From Clostridiales bacterium (GTDB lineage Bacteria; Bacillota; Clostridia; Christensenellales; Aristaeellaceae): a DNA stretch of 64,000 nt. Below, piece by piece: positions 60,986 to 64,000 of this stretch. The stretch is taken from the NCBI GenBank assembly GCA_015056085.1, contig SVHA01000004.1, positions 1 to 64,000 on the forward strand. The letters are read 5' to 3'. The first letter of the stretch is position 1, and every line of letters begins with the position of its first letter. The notes beneath the pieces were generated by a model. The model did not search any database. It worked only from the letters and a program-made list of their open reading frames with translations, and was not told where the DNA came from. The translations under genes were made by a program, and so were the position numbers.

Positions 60986-63346
60986 TTACGGGCGGATTTC
61001 CTTTTCCCAGTCGCAGGCGTCGATGACGTCCTTGGACACCAGGTCGGCCTCGTGGGTCCAGGGCAGGTAGATGTGATACACATCGGCGCCCACGGACAGC
61101 ACCCAGATTTCCGTATTCTGCACCAGCGTCCTGTTCAGGCCGGGCAGGTACAGCCCGTCGCTGGACCACACCCGGGGCATGGCGGCATAACTGACGGCGA
61201 AGTGATCGCCCATCAGGAGGAATTTCTTCATCATCCAGCCGGTGCGGCCGAAAATGTCCACCTGCACCCAGTCGCCCTTCTTTTGCAGCACCCGGGCGGG
61301 CGTGCCGTTGTAATACTTGCCCAGCGATTCAGCCGAGGTGGAATTGGACGCCCGCAGGTGCAGCCTGTCCGCCGGGTCGGGATTGTTCACCAGTGCCCAT
61401 TGGCTGCTGTCTGTCTGCTCGATGGCGTCCAGCATCGAGCGGGGCACCGTTTCCCAGTCGATGCTGGTGATGTCATCCCAGGGGTGATCGCCCACGCAGA
61501 TGGTCTGCTCATTCAAATCCAGAATGCAGTTGTGCCACATCAGCAAGTCGCTGCCGCCGCCCATGGTGGAGCGGACGCCCCAGGTGCCGGTGGCCTTGTT
61601 CTCTTCCACATTGAAGGAAAAACTCGTTTCATTGCTCAGCGCCAGCCAGTCCGTGAAGTTTTCCACGCCCATCACGGCAGCAGACGGCATCGGGGAGGAG
61701 AAAATCAGGTCATCGCCGGTGTAGATGACCAGCACCCGCTGCTTTTGCGGCGTATCCACCAGAAACTGCACTGCCTGATAAGGATGGCTCATTTCACCCC
61801 TGATGAAGGTGTATCCGGGCAGCAGTTCTCCGGCAGCGGCACGCAGCACATCATGCCAGGGCCAGCCATCCATTTCCTCATACCAGTAATAGGCGTCATG
61901 GAAGCAGTCAAAGGCCGGCAGGAGGAAATGATCATAGGCTTCTGCTGCCGGAATGGGCAGATACACCGTGTCGGTGGAGTTCTCCCCCTGCACGGTTTCG
62001 GAATGATCCCTGCGGCAGAGGGTGTAGCCCACCCAATACACGTGCCGGTCGTGAATATAATCGGGATACGTTTCCTTCAGTTTCATGGAAACAGGCCCCC
62101 ACTGGCCGTTTTCCTTCATGGCGCAGGTGTAGGTCGCCTGCACATGCTCCGTGTCGTAAGACCAGGACAGTTCAAACCTGCCGGAAGCATCCGACAGAGA
62201 CAAGTCGTCCAGCAGGAGATCCTGCTGCAGCGCCTTGGTGGCGTCCGCCACCAGCTGCCAGCCTTCCCCCTGCCGGGCCATCAGCACCAGATGCTGCATC
62301 CCGCCGGAGTCCTTCATCAGCGCAGCGGCGTAGGGGTGGGCGATTTCCAGCATCAGCGGCTCGCCATAGGGCGGAAGGGCCGCTTTGAGTGTCGCATCAT
62401 CCTCCGCAGAAGGCGCCGCAAACAGCTGCTGATTTTCCTGCTCGATGCGGGAAACATCCACCTGACAGGCGCCGGTAGTCGTCACGGTGGGATACAGGTA
62501 CTGCCTGCCGTCGTAGGCATACTGATAGGTGATTCTGCCGAAGGCGTCCTCCACGGTGATGGTCAGGGCGTCCGCTTCCACCCGAATGGTACGCTTTTCC
62601 AGCACTTCGCCGGTATCTGCCCGGGTGCGGGTGAGGGTTTCGGTGCCCGTTTCGCCGTCCGCCATCAGGGTGACACCGTTCACCGTGTAGGTCATGCCTT
62701 TGCTGATGACGCCGTCGGGCGTCCATTCCTTGGTGAGGTACTGCCGGGTACCGTCGGGCGTCAGGATTTCCTGGGTACACAGATAGATGTCAAACCCTTC
62801 ATCGGCGCACATACGGAAGTTGGAGGCGTGCACCAGCATGGGCGTGATGTCCAGATCCACTTCCCGATAGGACATGGCTACCGGCTCGCTGCGACCGATC
62901 GCCCGCAGGTATTCCTCTGCCTGCGCCCGGATTTCATCATTCATTCGGGCCATTTCCTTTTCCGGGATGGCCAGATACTTGTCCGTCAGCGCCTGGCCCA
63001 TCAGGTTTGGCAGATCAGCATAGGCCATGGTGGTTTCAGCGCTGATGAGCGTGCCGTCCGGGGAAAAAGTCAGCACAGCGGGATATTCCCCGCCGGACTG
63101 AACCAGAAACTTGCCGGCCATAAACCCGAAGTGGCTGATCTGACCCCGCAGCGTCACCACGGTGTTGCCGCCTTCTTCCCGGCTGTCCAGCAGCACATAG
63201 GCCGCGCCGGTGAACTCGCAGTCCTCATGGCGCTGGGAGAGCGTCATCACGCCTTCCCAAATATCCTCCGGAGCAACCTCCGCCATGGCAAAAAAGGGCA
63301 GCGTCACGCACAGCAGCATCAGCACCAGCAGCATTGTTTTCTTCAT
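60986..63346 (-). CDS. Secreted protein with C-terminal SH3-like domain
   Basis: 786 residues. Signal peptide MKKTMLLVLMLLCVTLPFFAMAE. Most of the protein (about 25-640) matches no family I recognise; it is rich in beta-strand and aromatic residues (for example TLSQRHEDCEFTGAAYVLLD, QYAYDGRQYLYPTVTTTG). An SH3b-type domain is near 665-720 (LHLRASNSTSAESLGKYYNG, VQVDIFGRTGWMMKKFL). It may bind the cell wall through that domain. Start chosen at the ATG after GGAGGTG. No sorting motif. Function unknown. Confidence 0.75.
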   Translation of the reverse strand: MKKTMLLVLMLLCVTLPFFAMAEVAPEDIWEGVMTLSQRHEDCEFTGAAYVLLDSREEGGNTVVTLRGQISHFGFMAGKFLVQSGGEYPAVLTFSPDGTLISAETTMAYADLPNLMGQALTDKYLAIPEKEMARMNDEIRAQAEEYLRAIGRSEPVAMSYREVDLDITPMLVHASNFRMCADEGFDIYLCTQEILTPDGTRQYLTKEWTPDGVISKGMTYTVNGVTLMADGETGTETLTRTRADTGEVLEKRTIRVEADALTITVEDAFGRITYQYAYDGRQYLYPTVTTTGACQVDVSRIEQENQQLFAAPSAEDDATLKAALPPYGEPLMLEIAHPYAAALMKDSGGMQHLVLMARQGEGWQLVADATKALQQDLLLDDLSLSDASGRFELSWSYDTEHVQATYTCAMKENGQWGPVSMKLKETYPDYIHDRHVYWVGYTLCRRDHSETVQGENSTDTVYLPIPAAEAYDHFLLPAFDCFHDAYYWYEEMDGWPWHDVLRAAAGELLPGYTFIRGEMSHPYQAVQFLVDTPQKQRVLVIYTGDDLIFSSPMPSAAVMGVENFTDWLALSNETSFSFNVEENKATGTWGVRSTMGGGSDLLMWHNCILDLNEQTICVGDHPWDDITSIDWETVPRSMLDAIEQTDSSQWALVNNPDPADRLHLRASNSTSAESLGKYYNGTPARVLQKKGDWVQVDIFGRTGWMMKKFLLMGDHFAVSYAAMPRVWSSDGLYLPGLNRTLVQNTEIWVLSVGADVYHIYLPWTHEADLVSKDVIDACDWEKEIRP

Positions 63347-63842
63347 ACGCACCTCCGGAGGGGATGTTGGTTCCTCTGATATAGGAACGATGGAGCAAAG
63401 GGAAATCTTCCCACCAAAGGGCTTTGCCCTTTGGAAACCCTTTGTGGGGCTTTGCCCCACACCCCAGTTGGGGGCGCTGCCCCCAACGCCCCCGCAAGGG
63501 GCATCGCCCCTTGACCCATCACCCGGAAATCCTGAAGGATTTCCGGGGATTTCTTTTTTGGAGTAGTCTTGTGAATCGGTCTTGTCTTTCCCGGTGCAAC
63601 CAGGGGGTTTTCCGATCGGTCCGCCTCCGCTTCGCTCCGGAAACTCGCCTTCGGCGACTGCCCACTGGGCAGTTCGTTTCCCCTGGACCCCTTCGGTCTG
63701 CATCCTTGTGAGTGGTTTTTGCCGGAACAACGAAAACCGTTTCCTCAACAAGCACGCTAAAATCCCTTCATCCGGAGGGGGCCCGAAGGTTTCCAAAGGG
63801 CGATCGGAAAGCCCTTTGGCGGGGTGTGGGGCAGAGCCCCAC
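63347..63842. repeat. Palindrome array and modules upstream of the SH3 gene
   Basis: 63412-63565: CCAAAGGGC..GCCCTTTGG, TGGGGCTTTGCCCCA, GGGGGCGCTGCCCCC and AAGGGGCATCGCCCCTTG, closed by CCGGAAATCC/GGATTTCCGG and TTCTTTTTTGG. 63600-63705 is the third copy of the GACTGCCCACTGGGCAGTTC module. 63785-63842 is the GATCGGAAA module fused to TGGGGCAGAGCCCCA, as at 58680-58740. Only the first 60 bases could hold the promoter of the SH3 gene; none is clear. Confidence 0.8.
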
Positions 63843-64000
63843 CTTGCAAGGGATAGCGCTTGTTGGGTGTTCTTTCTCAGGCCTGAGAAAGAACCAAAGA
63901 GGGCCAGAGGGGGTGTCCCAATTCATCCCACCCGGAGACACCCCCTCTGGACTCCCCCCGCTCCCCCTGTCTTGTGTTGGTTATTGGGTTGAATTACCCT
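63843..64000 (+). repeat. Long multi-hairpin repeat, copy 4 (cut by window end)
   Basis: The flank CTTGCAAGGGATAGCG is followed by the palindrome at 63869-63894 and the GAGGGGGTGTC/GACACCCCCTC inverted repeat. One change (GTGTCCC for GTGTCTC) breaks a stem pair. The copy runs off the window. Confidence 0.9.

Overview
The window looks like a chromosomal segment of a fairly GC-rich member of class Clostridia, probably an uncultured gut lineage (Christensenellales/Oscillospirales-like). The evidence is the SCIFF peptide with its radical SAM maturase, a TasA/SipW-type secreted protein, a CtsR-type operator before clpB, YozG/DUF2975 pairs, a cobalamin-riboswitch btuFCD operon, sigma-A promoters of TTGACA-17-TATAAT type, AAGGAGG ribosome binding sites, and the MEP isoprenoid pathway. 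The lineage below class is inference.

Layout. 1-117: end of an IS30 transposase. 178-2331: secreted TasA-like/beta-helix protein. 3617-6211: clpB, divergent from a Big2 (Ig-like) surface protein at 6491-8581. 9693-21044: a nine-gene minus-strand aldarate cluster (gudD, DapA-superfamily aldolase, tctCBA, AEC transporter, garR, regulator with an apparently dead AAA+ domain, garD) that should take D-glucarate/galactarate to pyruvate and glycerate. 21415-24902: DUF362 protein, an XRE/DUF2975/DUF2975 operon and a TIGR04086 membrane protein. 25005-26667: scfA-scfB. 28163-30025: exported FMN/FAD reductase. 30656-32392: an apparently AT-richer decayed island (hsdR fragment, M48 peptidase, serine recombinase fragment) beside tRNA-Leu(CAG). 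33565-41267: GH3, GH38 and a divergent GH63/MGH1-type hydrolase. 41446-45742: Hrb flavoprotein, GtrA, B12 riboswitch, btuFCD. 45764-55092: the classical block rpsB-tsf-pyrH-(array)-frr-small ORF-uppS-cdsA-dxr-rseP-ispG. 55561-58185: aminotransferase and Re-citrate-synthase-like enzyme. 59377-63346: sortase B, PAS protein, SH3 secreted protein.

The most unusual feature is the intergenic DNA. Roughly 7 kb of the 64 kb consists of arrays of short GC-rich palindromes and larger recurring hairpin modules. They fill nearly every convergent gap, are absent from divergent promoter gaps, and typically begin at, or within a few bases of, the stop codon of the adjoining gene. Different copies keep the same loop but change both sides of the stem together, so they behave like structure-selected elements. 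A roughly 215-bp multi-hairpin repeat occurs four times, once inverted. No coding system explains these repeats. They are the best candidate here for something undescribed: a repeat family, a transcript-end element, or a structured RNA.
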